A stretch of DNA of 64,000 nt from an uncultured Flavobacteriaceae bacterium (lineage in GTDB: Bacteria > Bacteroidota > Bacteroidia > Flavobacteriales > Flavobacteriaceae), in the NCBI GenBank assembly GCA_947501845.1, contig CANMXP010000024.1:1-64000 (forward strand). The letters are read 5' to 3'. Positions 20,388 through 28,576 of this stretch are shown here, piece after piece. Position 1 is the stretch's first letter. Each line of letters begins with the position of its first letter. A program made the translations under genes and the position numbers. The notes under the pieces are model-generated. The model worked only from the letters and a program-made list of their open reading frames with translations. It did not search any database and had not been told where the DNA came from.

Positions 20388-21278
20388 CTATTTTTTACTT
20401 CTGGGATGTGCCTTTATGTGCACTTTTTTTAATTCAGCTATACTATTATGTGTATAGATTTGAGTTGCAGCTAAACTCGAATGTCCCAAAAGTTCCTTAA
20501 CAGCATTTAAATCAGCACCTTGGTTTAACAAATGTGTAGCAAAAGAATGGCGCAAAATATGCGGGCTCTTTTTCACCTTTGAAGATGCCTCACTAAAATA
20601 CTCATTTATTATTCTGTAAACAAGTGTTTCGTAAATTTTAAATCCCTTTTTCGTTAAAAACAAGCTATTAGTATCTATTATACTACTTAATTTATTTCTT
20701 GAAATTAAATACTTACTTATTGTCTTGACTACAGAATTTAATAACGGAATAATGCGTTCTTTATTTCTCTTGCCTAGCACCTTTAACATTTTATTATCAA
20801 TATCTACACTAGTCAAGGTTAATTCTACTAATTCTATTCTTCTAATACCTGTTGAATAGAAAAGTTCTATAATTAACTTATTTCGAATACTTTCAAAATC
20901 GTCATCAAAATTCAGGTCATCCAAAACAGCTGTCATTTCTGTTTCAGAAAATGGTACCTGAACTTTTTTACTCATTTTTAAGGCTTTATGTTTTGATAAA
21001 GGGTTTTGATTTATATCTCCAGTTTTTAGAAGAAACTTATAATAGGTGTTTAATGCAGATATTTTTCTGTTGATACTTCTATTCGACAATCCTTTTTCTA
21101 CCATATAGACTATCCAACTTCTAATTTGCGAATAATTTATATGCTTTATCCCCTCTGTATCGTATTCTACTTTTATGAACTCTAAAAATGTCTCTAAATC
21201 CTTCTGATAGGCATTAACCGTTAATCCTGAATAGTTTTTTTCAAGTAACAAATAATCAGTGAATGGTTTTAACGGCAT
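20388..21278 (-). CDS. xerC: tyrosine recombinase, XerC-like
   Basis: 296 residues from the ATG at 21278; a TTG at 21299 would add seven residues not typical of the family. The N-terminal SAM-like DNA-binding domain (residues about 5-85) precedes the catalytic domain, with Arg in STGIRRIEL, HILRHSFATHLL and LLGHSSLAATQIYTH containing the active Tyr. XerC with XerD resolves chromosome dimers at dif. The chromosomal setting (rpsU-xerC-hpf) supports a housekeeping recombinase and not a phage integrase. XerC versus XerD cannot be separated with certainty here. Confidence 0.85.
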   Translation of the reverse strand: MPLKPFTDYLLLEKNYSGLTVNAYQKDLETFLEFIKVEYDTEGIKHINYSQIRSWIVYMVEKGLSNRSINRKISALNTYYKFLLKTGDINQNPLSKHKALKMSKKVQVPFSETEMTAVLDDLNFDDDFESIRNKLIIELFYSTGIRRIELVELTLTSVDIDNKMLKVLGKRNKERIIPLLNSVVKTISKYLISRNKLSSIIDTNSLFLTKKGFKIYETLVYRIINEYFSEASSKVKKSPHILRHSFATHLLNQGADLNAVKELLGHSSLAATQIYTHNSIAELKKVHIKAHPRSKK

Positions 21279-21344
21279 CTTTGGTCTTTCTTCTATCAAG
21301 TTAAAAGTACGAAGTTTTTATTGTTATTTGAATTTAGGACAAAA

Positions 21345-21370
21345 AAAATCCCACTAATAAGTGGGATTTT
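21345..21370 (-). terminator. terminator of rpsU
   Basis: On minus, AAAATCCCACT and AGTGGGATTTT pair around a short loop and are followed by a long T-run. Strong intrinsic terminator. Confidence 0.88.
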
Positions 21371-21389
21371 AATATTCTATATCTGAAGA

Positions 21390-21584
21390 TTATATATCTT
21401 CTGCATCTCTTAATGTTTGTATGTACTGAGCTTTTTGAATTTGTGCTCTTCGTACTACTGAAGGCTTGTTAAACTGCTTACGCACCTGTAACTGACGCTT
21501 AGTTCCTGTTTTATCAAACTTCCTTTTAAAACGCTTTAGCGCTCTATCTATATTTTCTCCTTCTTTAATTGGTATGATTAACAT
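21390..21584 (-). CDS. rpsU: 30S ribosomal protein S21
   Basis: 64 residues, basic, with the family pattern (IPIKEGENIDRALKRFKRKF). In Bacteroidota ribosomes bS21, with bS18 and bS6, holds the anti-Shine-Dalgarno tail of 16S rRNA away from mRNA. The gene has its own promoter, an exceptional Shine-Dalgarno and its own terminator. That fits published work in Flavobacterium, where rpsU is translated better by ribosomes lacking bS21, so that bS21 controls itself. Confidence 0.96.
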   Translation of the reverse strand: MLIIPIKEGENIDRALKRFKRKFDKTGTKRQLQVRKQFNKPSVVRRAQIQKAQYIQTLRDAEDI

Positions 21585-21593
21585 AGTGTCTTA

Positions 21594-21603
21594 ACCTCCT
21601 CTC
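21594..21603 (-). promoter_or_regulatory. rpsU: strong Shine-Dalgarno before rpsU
   Basis: GAGAGGAGGT on minus, with AGGAGGT fully complementary to the 16S rRNA tail, 9 bases before the ATG. Other starts I checked in this window have nothing like it. Confidence 0.85.
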
Positions 21604-21621
21604 TTTTAAATTTTTGGTGTG

Positions 21622-21651
21622 CAAATATAACTTTAAATCAAGAATTAACAA
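21622..21651 (-). promoter_or_regulatory. rpsU: rpsU promoter
   Basis: TTG at 21651-21649, a 19-base spacer, TATATTTG at 21629-21622. Exact Bacteroidota consensus, giving a leader of roughly 30 bases. Confidence 0.8.
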
Positions 21652-21665
21652 CTAATTTTTTATTT

Positions 21666-23054
21666 TTATTTTGGTGCCCAAACCGAATAGCTCTTCGGAG
21701 GTACTTGTATTTTTACCCAACGTCCCAATTGTGTCCTCGGTTCCCATCCAGAATGACCTGTATAATCTTTTATAATTGTATCAGACCAATTCGTTTCTAC
21801 CCAACGTTCTTGCCAAGTATCTGCATTATTTATATAGACGACTAGTCCTGAATTATTATGCCCATTTCTTTTAGCTATATACTCGTTGTCATCAACATAT
21901 AATATATTAGCGCTTCCACCCGCTAAGTTATTATGAATCCATATTAAATTATTTAAACGTTCTTTATTCAGCCATTCTTCATAATCTCTATAAAAAATAG
22001 TCGGGTATCCTTCATGTGTTAGTATATAAGCATAAGCTAGTATTTTTCCATTAAAAATTTCGTCAGTATCATGATTCGTAACAAAAGTTACTGCCCTCAT
22101 AGGGTTACGTTTCCATAACATGTCTTCATTTAGTTTGTTTAAATTATTACCGCTAAAAGCATCTCTCATTTTATAATAACATGCAAAATCAAAAGCACTA
22201 ACCTCCGCTTGCCCAGTCCACCAATCTAATGTTCCTGCATTACCATCCCAATATTCTCCAACAGAAAATCCTCCTACCTCATTTTTCCAGTCTTTTACTA
22301 CCCATGGTTCGAACCCCTTTACAAAATCAAATCTCCAACCATCAAACCCCATTACATTTTTATAATACTTTGCAACAGATTCTGTGTTTTTCCATAATTC
22401 ATTTTGTACTCTAACTTGATGGTGACATAAATCTGGAAAGCCTCCAAAAACAGCATTATCATTTCCATGATTATGATTTGGATGAAAATCGTTGTAATCT
22501 CGAGTAAATTTACCTGATAAGGGTGTGAAATTTGTCCAATTACTTTGGCCATTAACAGGGTTTACTTCGCTCTGCCCTCCACTATTGTGATTAATAACTA
22601 TGTCTGCAATAACATTTAGTTGAGCATTATGGGCAGAAGTTATTAGCTTTTTTAACTCAGCTTCAGACCCAAAGCGTGTTTCTAAACTCCCCATTTGGTT
22701 GTATTGACCAAAATCAAAATAGTCAAATGGATCGTATCCCATAGAAAAAGCACCATTTTGCGCTTTAGATGCAGGTGGCAACCAAATGGCATCTATACCT
22801 GCTTGACTCCAGCCTTGAACTTTTCCTTCTAGGACATTCCACCAATTTCCTCCAGCTGGAACATCCCAATAAAAGGCTTGCATCATAACACCCGAACCTA
22901 CTGGCTTTAAATTACTAGCTGAAACAGCTTTAGATGATAAAGATTTCTGTTTTAATAATTGATCATTAGAAGCGTGATCATCTGATAGGTTTTCTTTAGA
23001 ACAACCAATAAGCAATAAACATATTGGTAAGATAATTTTTGATAGATTTTTCAT
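21666..23054 (-). CDS. alpha-amylase, GH13, lipoprotein
   Basis: 462 residues. A lipoprotein signal ends in LIGC with the lipid-attached Cys18. The GH13 barrel spans about residues 55-390: region I VIADIVINHN, catalytic nucleophile D243 in GWRFDFV, acid/base E267 in VGEYWD, and D329 in TNHDT. The C-terminal beta domain follows. It hydrolyses alpha-1,4-glucans outside the cytoplasm, probably tethered to a membrane. No SusC/SusD pair is beside it, so it stands outside a classic starch locus. A perfect LacI-type operator palindrome lies 62 bases upstream. Confidence 0.92.
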   Translation of the reverse strand: MKNLSKIILPICLLLIGCSKENLSDDHASNDQLLKQKSLSSKAVSASNLKPVGSGVMMQAFYWDVPAGGNWWNVLEGKVQGWSQAGIDAIWLPPASKAQNGAFSMGYDPFDYFDFGQYNQMGSLETRFGSEAELKKLITSAHNAQLNVIADIVINHNSGGQSEVNPVNGQSNWTNFTPLSGKFTRDYNDFHPNHNHGNDNAVFGGFPDLCHHQVRVQNELWKNTESVAKYYKNVMGFDGWRFDFVKGFEPWVVKDWKNEVGGFSVGEYWDGNAGTLDWWTGQAEVSAFDFACYYKMRDAFSGNNLNKLNEDMLWKRNPMRAVTFVTNHDTDEIFNGKILAYAYILTHEGYPTIFYRDYEEWLNKERLNNLIWIHNNLAGGSANILYVDDNEYIAKRNGHNNSGLVVYINNADTWQERWVETNWSDTIIKDYTGHSGWEPRTQLGRWVKIQVPPKSYSVWAPK

Positions 23055-23115
23055 TATTTTTAGTTTAAATTTCCTTCAAATTATAAAACAAACTTCTAAA
23101 CAAAAAACCCTCATC

Positions 23116-23137
23116 AACACGAAATCGATTTCGTGTT
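23116..23137. promoter_or_regulatory. 22-base perfect palindrome, LacI/GalR-type operator
   Basis: AACACGAAATC joined to its exact complement GATTTCGTGTT. The centre AATCGATT fits the AANCGNTT core of LacI-family operators. It lies upstream of the amylase start, consistent with sugar-responsive control. No LacI gene is in the window. Confidence 0.65.
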
Positions 23138-23309
23138 AATAACTTTATCAAATAATTTCTCTAGCAAAATTAATTTGATAAAAAACTAAAATTCAAATAC
23201 TTGAATATTTTTAAAAAGTAGATATTATAATGCAACAGGCATATACTCCTGCTTGTTCATTACTTTTTTAACGATAATCTTTTATTATTTTTCCCAAAAT
23301 ATCAATAAA

Positions 23310-24479
23310 CTAATCAACTGCTGGCTTATACTCCTTTTTATCTATGATTATTTTAGCGATAATTTCTCTAAGGATCTCAGATGTACCACCTCCAATTGGC
23401 CCTAATCTACTATCTCTTAAAAGTCTTGCCATTGGGTACTCTTCCATATAGCCATAGCCTCCTAGGAACTGAAGACATTGATAGATAACATCGTCCGCCA
23501 TTTTTGTTGATTTCAACTTGGACATAGAAGCCTCTTTAACAACATACTCTCCTTTATTCAGTCTATAAGCAACTGAATAATTAAATTCTTTACAGATTTC
23601 CATATCTGTATATAAATCCGAAATGTTATGCCTTAATGCTTGAAATGTATCTATTGATTTACCAAAGGCTTGGCGTTCTGACATATATTGTAATGCATAC
23701 TCTAATGCGTATTCTGCACGTGCATGTGCATTTATACCCATAACTAAACGTTCTAGAGAAAAATGCTGTAATATATAGGCAAATCCTTTATTTTCTTCCC
23801 CCATTAAATTCGTTGCTGGTATTTTAACATTATCAAACGCTATTTCTCCAGTGTCTGATGCTCTCCATCCTAACTTATCTAATTTCGTTGCCGATACCCC
23901 CTCAGCTTCTCTATCTATTACAAATATGCTAATGCCTTTGTTTCCTAATTCTGGATTTGTTTTCGCTGCTACTACCAAATAATCGCTATACACACCATTT
24001 GTGATAAAGGTTTTTGATCCATTAATAATGTAATGGTCGCCTTCTTTCACAGCAGTTGTTCGCATTCCTGCCACATCGCTGCCGCCAAAAGGCTCTGTAA
24101 TACATAAACATCCTATTTTATCTCCTGCTATACTTGGCGCTAAATATTTTTGTTTAATAGCTTCATCTCCCTCTGCATTTAAATGTGTCATTGCTAAATA
24201 AACATGAGCCCAAATTGCAGCCGCAAAACCACCTGAATTTATTTTTTGAAGTTCTTCAAGAAGTATCACTGTATAGAATAAATCTAAGTTCATTCCGCCA
24301 TAAGCTTCTGGATAATTTATACCAAAAAAGCCCATGTCACCAAACTTTTTCCAAATAAACCTGTCTATAGTCCCTGTTTTTTCCCATTGTTCTATATTAG
24401 AAACTACTTCTTTCTTTAAAAAGTCTTGAAGGCTTTTTCTAAAAAGATTATGCTCTTCTGTGAAGTACATACTATTCAT
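23310..24479 (-). CDS. acyl-CoA dehydrogenase
   Basis: 389 residues, full length. FAD flavoenzyme that makes the trans-2,3 double bond in an acyl-CoA. Residues 1-115 are the N-terminal helical domain, then the beta domain (CITEPFGGSDVAGMRT, KTFITNG) and the C-terminal helical domain (ERLVMGINAHARAEYALEYA, LQFLGGYGYMEEYPMARLLRD). Where many short-chain enzymes have catalytic Glu in YEGT, this one has GGGTSEI, as in long-chain and isovaleryl types in which the base sits on another helix. Substrate not decidable. A second ATG at 24470 is also possible. Confidence 0.9.
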   Translation of the reverse strand: MNSMYFTEEHNLFRKSLQDFLKKEVVSNIEQWEKTGTIDRFIWKKFGDMGFFGINYPEAYGGMNLDLFYTVILLEELQKINSGGFAAAIWAHVYLAMTHLNAEGDEAIKQKYLAPSIAGDKIGCLCITEPFGGSDVAGMRTTAVKEGDHYIINGSKTFITNGVYSDYLVVAAKTNPELGNKGISIFVIDREAEGVSATKLDKLGWRASDTGEIAFDNVKIPATNLMGEENKGFAYILQHFSLERLVMGINAHARAEYALEYALQYMSERQAFGKSIDTFQALRHNISDLYTDMEICKEFNYSVAYRLNKGEYVVKEASMSKLKSTKMADDVIYQCLQFLGGYGYMEEYPMARLLRDSRLGPIGGGTSEILREIIAKIIIDKKEYKPAVD

Positions 24480-24585
24480 TTATTATAATTATTATTCTTT
24501 ATCGGTTAGATGTTATTCGCAATTAACTTTTTCGTTATTATTAATAACTACAAGTTAATACGTATTTCATAAACGCAGCTATTTT

Positions 24586-25464
24586 TTAATCGAGCGACAA
24601 ATATAATTTAATTATATCGATTTTATTTACTGGAAAGTCTTTAACTTTTTTTAATTCATCCAAGGATTTATAGCCTTCCATCAAATTGCGCTGCTCTATG
24701 ATATGATAGGCTAAATCATAATCTATATGCTGAACAGTGACCAAATCATCTACGGTTGCTGTATTTATGTTAATTTCATGAATTTGTCTTGGTGTTTTTA
24801 CTGTAAAATTGTCTGTTATTCTTTCTATAACTTCTGAAGTTAATCCATAAACATCTTGAAGCTGCACATCATTTATAAAACCTCCTACAAATTTATTTCT
24901 AAACCTCACTATACGTTCTGAAAGAACTACGCCTAAACCATTTATTTTTTGGAGTTGTTGAACTGTTGCTTTATTCAGGTCTTGTTTTTGAGCAAAAGTT
25001 TTTGGGGTATTACTATAACTAAAAGCTGGGACTTGTTTTGGTTTAGGGTTAGTAACCCATTCTGGAAACTTAAAGTATGGCGATATTTGATCTAAAAGTG
25101 AATCGGATACTTTGGTAACTTCTTGAAATTGTCTTGTTGAATTAATCCAATTATTCTGCTTTCTAAAAGCTAGCAATCTATCAATCTCTTTATTAGACAT
25201 TCCTAAAGATGCTCCTTTAAAATCTGTTATATAATTGGGGTTAAAAGGATATATTTTTGGTTTACTTTTTTCAAGTTTCACCAACCTTAATGAATCAATT
25301 TTATTATTAAACTTAGCGATCTCTTCTTTGTTTATCGAAATGTCTTCAGATGAAAAATCTGCAAAAAAGAAAACACATTGCAACCCAATAATAAGTAGTA
25401 TCAATAAAAAAATCCCATTTCGTTGTTCTTTGGTAAACATGAAATGGGATTTAAAATTTTGCAT
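24586..25464 (-). CDS. helix-hairpin-helix domain protein
   Basis: 292 residues. One membrane segment near the N terminus (FLLILLIIGLQCVFFF, residues about 19-34), then an exposed part with three HhH-like units (for example DLNKATVQQLQKINGLGVVL and ININTATVDDLVTVQHIDYD). The style resembles ComEA, a DNA-binding uptake protein, but is longer and anchored. Role in DNA uptake is unproven. It starts 10 bases after the AGCS symporter and is likely in one operon with it; the link is not understood. An alternative start at 25440 removes eight residues. Confidence 0.8.
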   Translation of the reverse strand: MQNFKSHFMFTKEQRNGIFLLILLIIGLQCVFFFADFSSEDISINKEEIAKFNNKIDSLRLVKLEKSKPKIYPFNPNYITDFKGASLGMSNKEIDRLLAFRKQNNWINSTRQFQEVTKVSDSLLDQISPYFKFPEWVTNPKPKQVPAFSYSNTPKTFAQKQDLNKATVQQLQKINGLGVVLSERIVRFRNKFVGGFINDVQLQDVYGLTSEVIERITDNFTVKTPRQIHEININTATVDDLVTVQHIDYDLAYHIIEQRNLMEGYKSLDELKKVKDFPVNKIDIIKLYLSLD

Positions 25465-25474
25465 TTAAAATGAC

Positions 25475-27085
25475 TTATGCCTTTGCTGCTTTAATAGCAT
25501 CTAAATATCTTTTTAGTTGCTTTTTAACTACTGGGAATAGGAAGTATAGCCCAACCATATTAGGGAATACCATGGCAAAAATCATAGCATCAGAGAAGTC
25601 CCAAATAGATTTCATACTTGCTGCCGCTCCAATAACAACAAACAGCAAGAACAACATCTTATAGGTTAAATCGGCCACCTTACCTCTACCAAACAAAAAC
25701 TTCCAGGATTGGAGTCCGTAATATGACCAAGAAATCATTGTAGAAACGGCAAAAAGCACTACTGCTATTGTTAAAAAGATATTTGAATAAGGAATATACT
25801 CAGCAAATGCCTGCGATGTGATTCCTGCTCCCTCATAGCGCATGCCATCAATAATAACACCTCCTGTTCCGTCTCCACCATATTCAAATATTCCACCTGT
25901 ATTAAAGATTACAATAACCAAAGCTGTCATTGTACAAATTACTACCGTATCAATAAATGGCTCTAATAACGCCACCAAACCTTCTGATGCCGAATATTTA
26001 GTTTTTACAGCTGAATGTGCAATAGATGCCGAACCAGCTCCTGCTTCATTTGAAAAAGCTGCACGCTTAAAGCCAACAAGCAAAACACCTATAACACCAC
26101 CAACACCCATTGCTCTAGGGTTAAATGCTTCACTAAAAATCAAACCAAAGGCATCATCTATTAATGAAAAATTACTTAATATTATATACAAACATGCTAC
26201 TATATATAGTACGGCCATAAAAGGTACAACCTTTTCTGTAACCGAGGCAATTCTTTTAATCCCCCCAATTATGATTATCCCTACTAACAGCGCCATAACT
26301 ACACCAATGACTGCTCCAGCACTGGTACTTTCTAATCCCATAAGTTCTTTTAGCACAACAGTAGCTTGGTTAGACTGGGCAGCATTACCCCCACCAAATG
26401 AACCACCGATACAAAAAATAGCAAAAAGTACTGCTGCTATTTTCCCCAATACAGAAAACCCTCTTTCTTTAAGTCCTTTGGTTATATAATACATAGGGCC
26501 TCCATATACAGTACCATCTTCTCCTACATCTCTATATTGAACTCCTAAAGTACACTCCACAAACTTGGTAGACATTCCTAGTAAGCCACATACAATCATC
26601 CAGAATGTTGCACCAGGACCTCCCAATGCAATTGCTAAAGCCACACCTGCTATATTTCCATTACCTACCGTACCAGAAACAGCTGTTGCCAATGCCTGAA
26701 AATGGCTTACTTCTCCTTCTTGACTTTCATCACGAATGGTATCGCGAATATCGCCATCTATAGTCATGGGTGTATCTGAAGCTTCATGCCCTCCCTCTAT
26801 TTCATCATATTTCCCTCTTACTGTATTTATAGCTTTTCCAAAATATTTAATATTTGGAAAACCAAAATAAATTGTAAAGAAAGCAGCACTTCCAACTAAA
26901 AGTAATAATACAAACGGAATGTCTGGATCGGTCCAAACCTTAAAAAATATAACGTTGCTAAAGAAGTCTGAAACAGGCTTAAAACCTTCATCTATTTGTT
27001 GATCTAATCCTTTTTCGGTAGCTTCTTGTGCAAATGTTAAAATGGGTAATATTAAAGTAGAAATTGAAAGAAGAAATTTCTTCAT
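25475..27085 (-). CDS. sodium:alanine symporter family protein (AGCS)
   Basis: 536 residues, inner membrane, about 10-11 helices after an N-terminal leader-like segment. The signature GNGNIAGVALAIALGGPGATFWM fits the AGCS family (shown in part) as do FKRAAFSNEAGAGSA and GPMYYITKGL. It imports alanine or glycine with Na+. The N-terminal extra of about 70 residues with a signal-like start is usual for the Bacteroidota members. Substrate is inferred from the family only. Confidence 0.92.
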   Translation of the reverse strand: MKKFLLSISTLILPILTFAQEATEKGLDQQIDEGFKPVSDFFSNVIFFKVWTDPDIPFVLLLLVGSAAFFTIYFGFPNIKYFGKAINTVRGKYDEIEGGHEASDTPMTIDGDIRDTIRDESQEGEVSHFQALATAVSGTVGNGNIAGVALAIALGGPGATFWMIVCGLLGMSTKFVECTLGVQYRDVGEDGTVYGGPMYYITKGLKERGFSVLGKIAAVLFAIFCIGGSFGGGNAAQSNQATVVLKELMGLESTSAGAVIGVVMALLVGIIIIGGIKRIASVTEKVVPFMAVLYIVACLYIILSNFSLIDDAFGLIFSEAFNPRAMGVGGVIGVLLVGFKRAAFSNEAGAGSASIAHSAVKTKYSASEGLVALLEPFIDTVVICTMTALVIVIFNTGGIFEYGGDGTGGVIIDGMRYEGAGITSQAFAEYIPYSNIFLTIAVVLFAVSTMISWSYYGLQSWKFLFGRGKVADLTYKMLFLLFVVIGAAASMKSIWDFSDAMIFAMVFPNMVGLYFLFPVVKKQLKRYLDAIKAAKA

Positions 27086-27190
27086 AAGAAAGTTGTATTT
27101 ATTAATTTTATTGAATAATTCGTACTAAAAGCTAGCAAGATGCTAAAAAAAAATGATTTTTTAAAACAATGGTTGTTAAAATCAAAAAAA

Positions 27191-28219
27191 TCAGTAATCT
27201 ATGTTGTATTCAGAATTGAGGGCATCTATCTGTTCTGGTCTGCCCAAAACAATAATTTTAGAATTTGTTGCTAATTCTAGTTCGGCCTCAGGATTTACTA
27301 GATATTCACCATTTTCATCTTTATACCCAATAACGGTACAACCTGTTTTTTTACGAAGGTCTAAATCCTTTATTGTTCTTGCTTCCTTATTATTAGTATT
27401 ATAAAGTTTTTCGACAGCTACCTCTTCTATATTTATATTTGATTTACCTATGATTGACAAATTATCCACAAACTCCATCAAACCAGGAATCACAACTAAA
27501 GAAGCCATATGATCACCGCCAATTTTGTCGGGTAAAATAACATTATTTGCCCCTGCTAATTTTAATTTATCATAAGATGTTTCTAAAGAAGCCCTACTAA
27601 TAATATTTATAGATTTATTTAATTGCCTGGTTGATAGCACAACAAATAAATTATCAGCATCATTTGGCAAAGCGGATATTAAACAAGAAGCTTTATCGAT
27701 TCCTGCCAGCATAAGTGTTTCATCTTCATTGGCATTACCAATAACATATGAAACATCATCCATTTGCAAGCGCTCTTCCATGTCTTTATCTTTTTCTATA
27801 ACTACAAACTCCTTTTTATATGCTAAAAGTTTTCTAGCTGCCTGCTTGCCATTTCTACCATAGCCACAAATAACTATGTGCCCTTTAAAACTATCGATCT
27901 TTTTTTGCATCTTCTTCTGTATTAATTCTTCAACATCGTTTTTGCTTAAAATATACTCCGTAATTATAGAGAGTGCATACCCTACAATAACCACACTTGC
28001 AAGTATTAAAAATATAGTAAAAATTTTTGATTGATCGTCAAGGGGGACTACTTCACCAAAACCAACGGTTGTCATAGTGATAACAGTCATATAAACTGAA
28101 TCAATCCATGAATAACCAGATATCATTTTATACCCTGAAACACCTACTAGCAAAATAACTACTAATAAAAATACTGCAGTATATATTTTGGTTCTAAAAA
28201 ACTTTATAAGTGGATTCAT
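27191..28219 (-). CDS. potassium channel with RCK domain
   Basis: 342 residues. Two membrane helices (residues about 13-32 and 66-88) flank a pore loop with the K+ filter TTVGFGE. A TrkA-N (RCK) domain follows with the nucleotide-binding GYGRNGKQAA, then a TrkA-C domain. This is the Kch/MthK type: an inner-membrane K+ channel gated by a ligand on the RCK domain. It lies 17 bases after the PspC gene and probably in one transcript with it and DUF2851. Confidence 0.9.
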   Translation of the reverse strand: MNPLIKFFRTKIYTAVFLLVVILLVGVSGYKMISGYSWIDSVYMTVITMTTVGFGEVVPLDDQSKIFTIFLILASVVIVGYALSIITEYILSKNDVEELIQKKMQKKIDSFKGHIVICGYGRNGKQAARKLLAYKKEFVVIEKDKDMEERLQMDDVSYVIGNANEDETLMLAGIDKASCLISALPNDADNLFVVLSTRQLNKSINIISRASLETSYDKLKLAGANNVILPDKIGGDHMASLVVIPGLMEFVDNLSIIGKSNINIEEVAVEKLYNTNNKEARTIKDLDLRKKTGCTVIGYKDENGEYLVNPEAELELATNSKIIVLGRPEQIDALNSEYNIDY

Positions 28220-28236
28220 AGATTATACCAATCTAA

Positions 28237-28464
28237 TTATAAATCGAAAACCGATGTGCGTTTAGTGTAAACCAAATCTTTAATTTTTATCCAAAAAGCT
28301 AAAAATAAATATAGTGCAAAACCAAAACCAACAGTTACAAACGTTAAGTACATAAATGTTGTTCTAACGACCTTAGCTCTAATGCCTAATCTATCTGCTA
28401 TACGCTGACAAACATAATAGCCATGCTTCTGAAAAAACAGTAATGGTTTATAGATATAGTTCAT
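28237..28464 (-). CDS. PspC domain protein
   Basis: 75 residues. A PspC-like domain with one helix (VVRTTFMYLTFVTVGFGFAL, truncated) in the inner membrane. PspC proteins sense envelope stress in enterobacteria; in flavobacteria the small PspC protein commonly sits between DUF2851 and a potassium channel, as here. Specific role unknown. Confidence 0.85.
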   Translation of the reverse strand: MNYIYKPLLFFQKHGYYVCQRIADRLGIRAKVVRTTFMYLTFVTVGFGFALYLFLAFWIKIKDLVYTKRTSVFDL

Positions 28465-28499
28465 GCTGCAATTTAAATATAAAATTTAACAAATTATAT

Positions 28500-28530
28500 G
28501 TTTTGGATTCTCACTTTCACGGTAATGACA
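28500..28530. repeat. degenerate dispersed repeat
   Basis: TTCTCACTTTCACGGTAATGACAAA resembles 46018-46045 and, in a general way, the genome-wide ATTCCCGCTTTCGCGGGAATGACAA type of repeat seen in flavobacteria. The copies are too decayed to fold well. Confidence 0.35.
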
Positions 28531-28576
28531 AATTAGTTGAAACCTTGAAAAAAACTTCAAAAGCATTAAATTATTA

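Noticed and set aside
20388-21278. Phage or integron integrase
   Set aside because: The recombinase is in the conserved rpsU-xerC-hpf setting and matches XerC, so it is housekeeping.
25842-26489. Plus-strand ORF of 215 codons inside the AGCS gene
   Set aside because: Antisense shadow of a long coding frame; Pro/Ile/Thr-rich sequence with no family resemblance.
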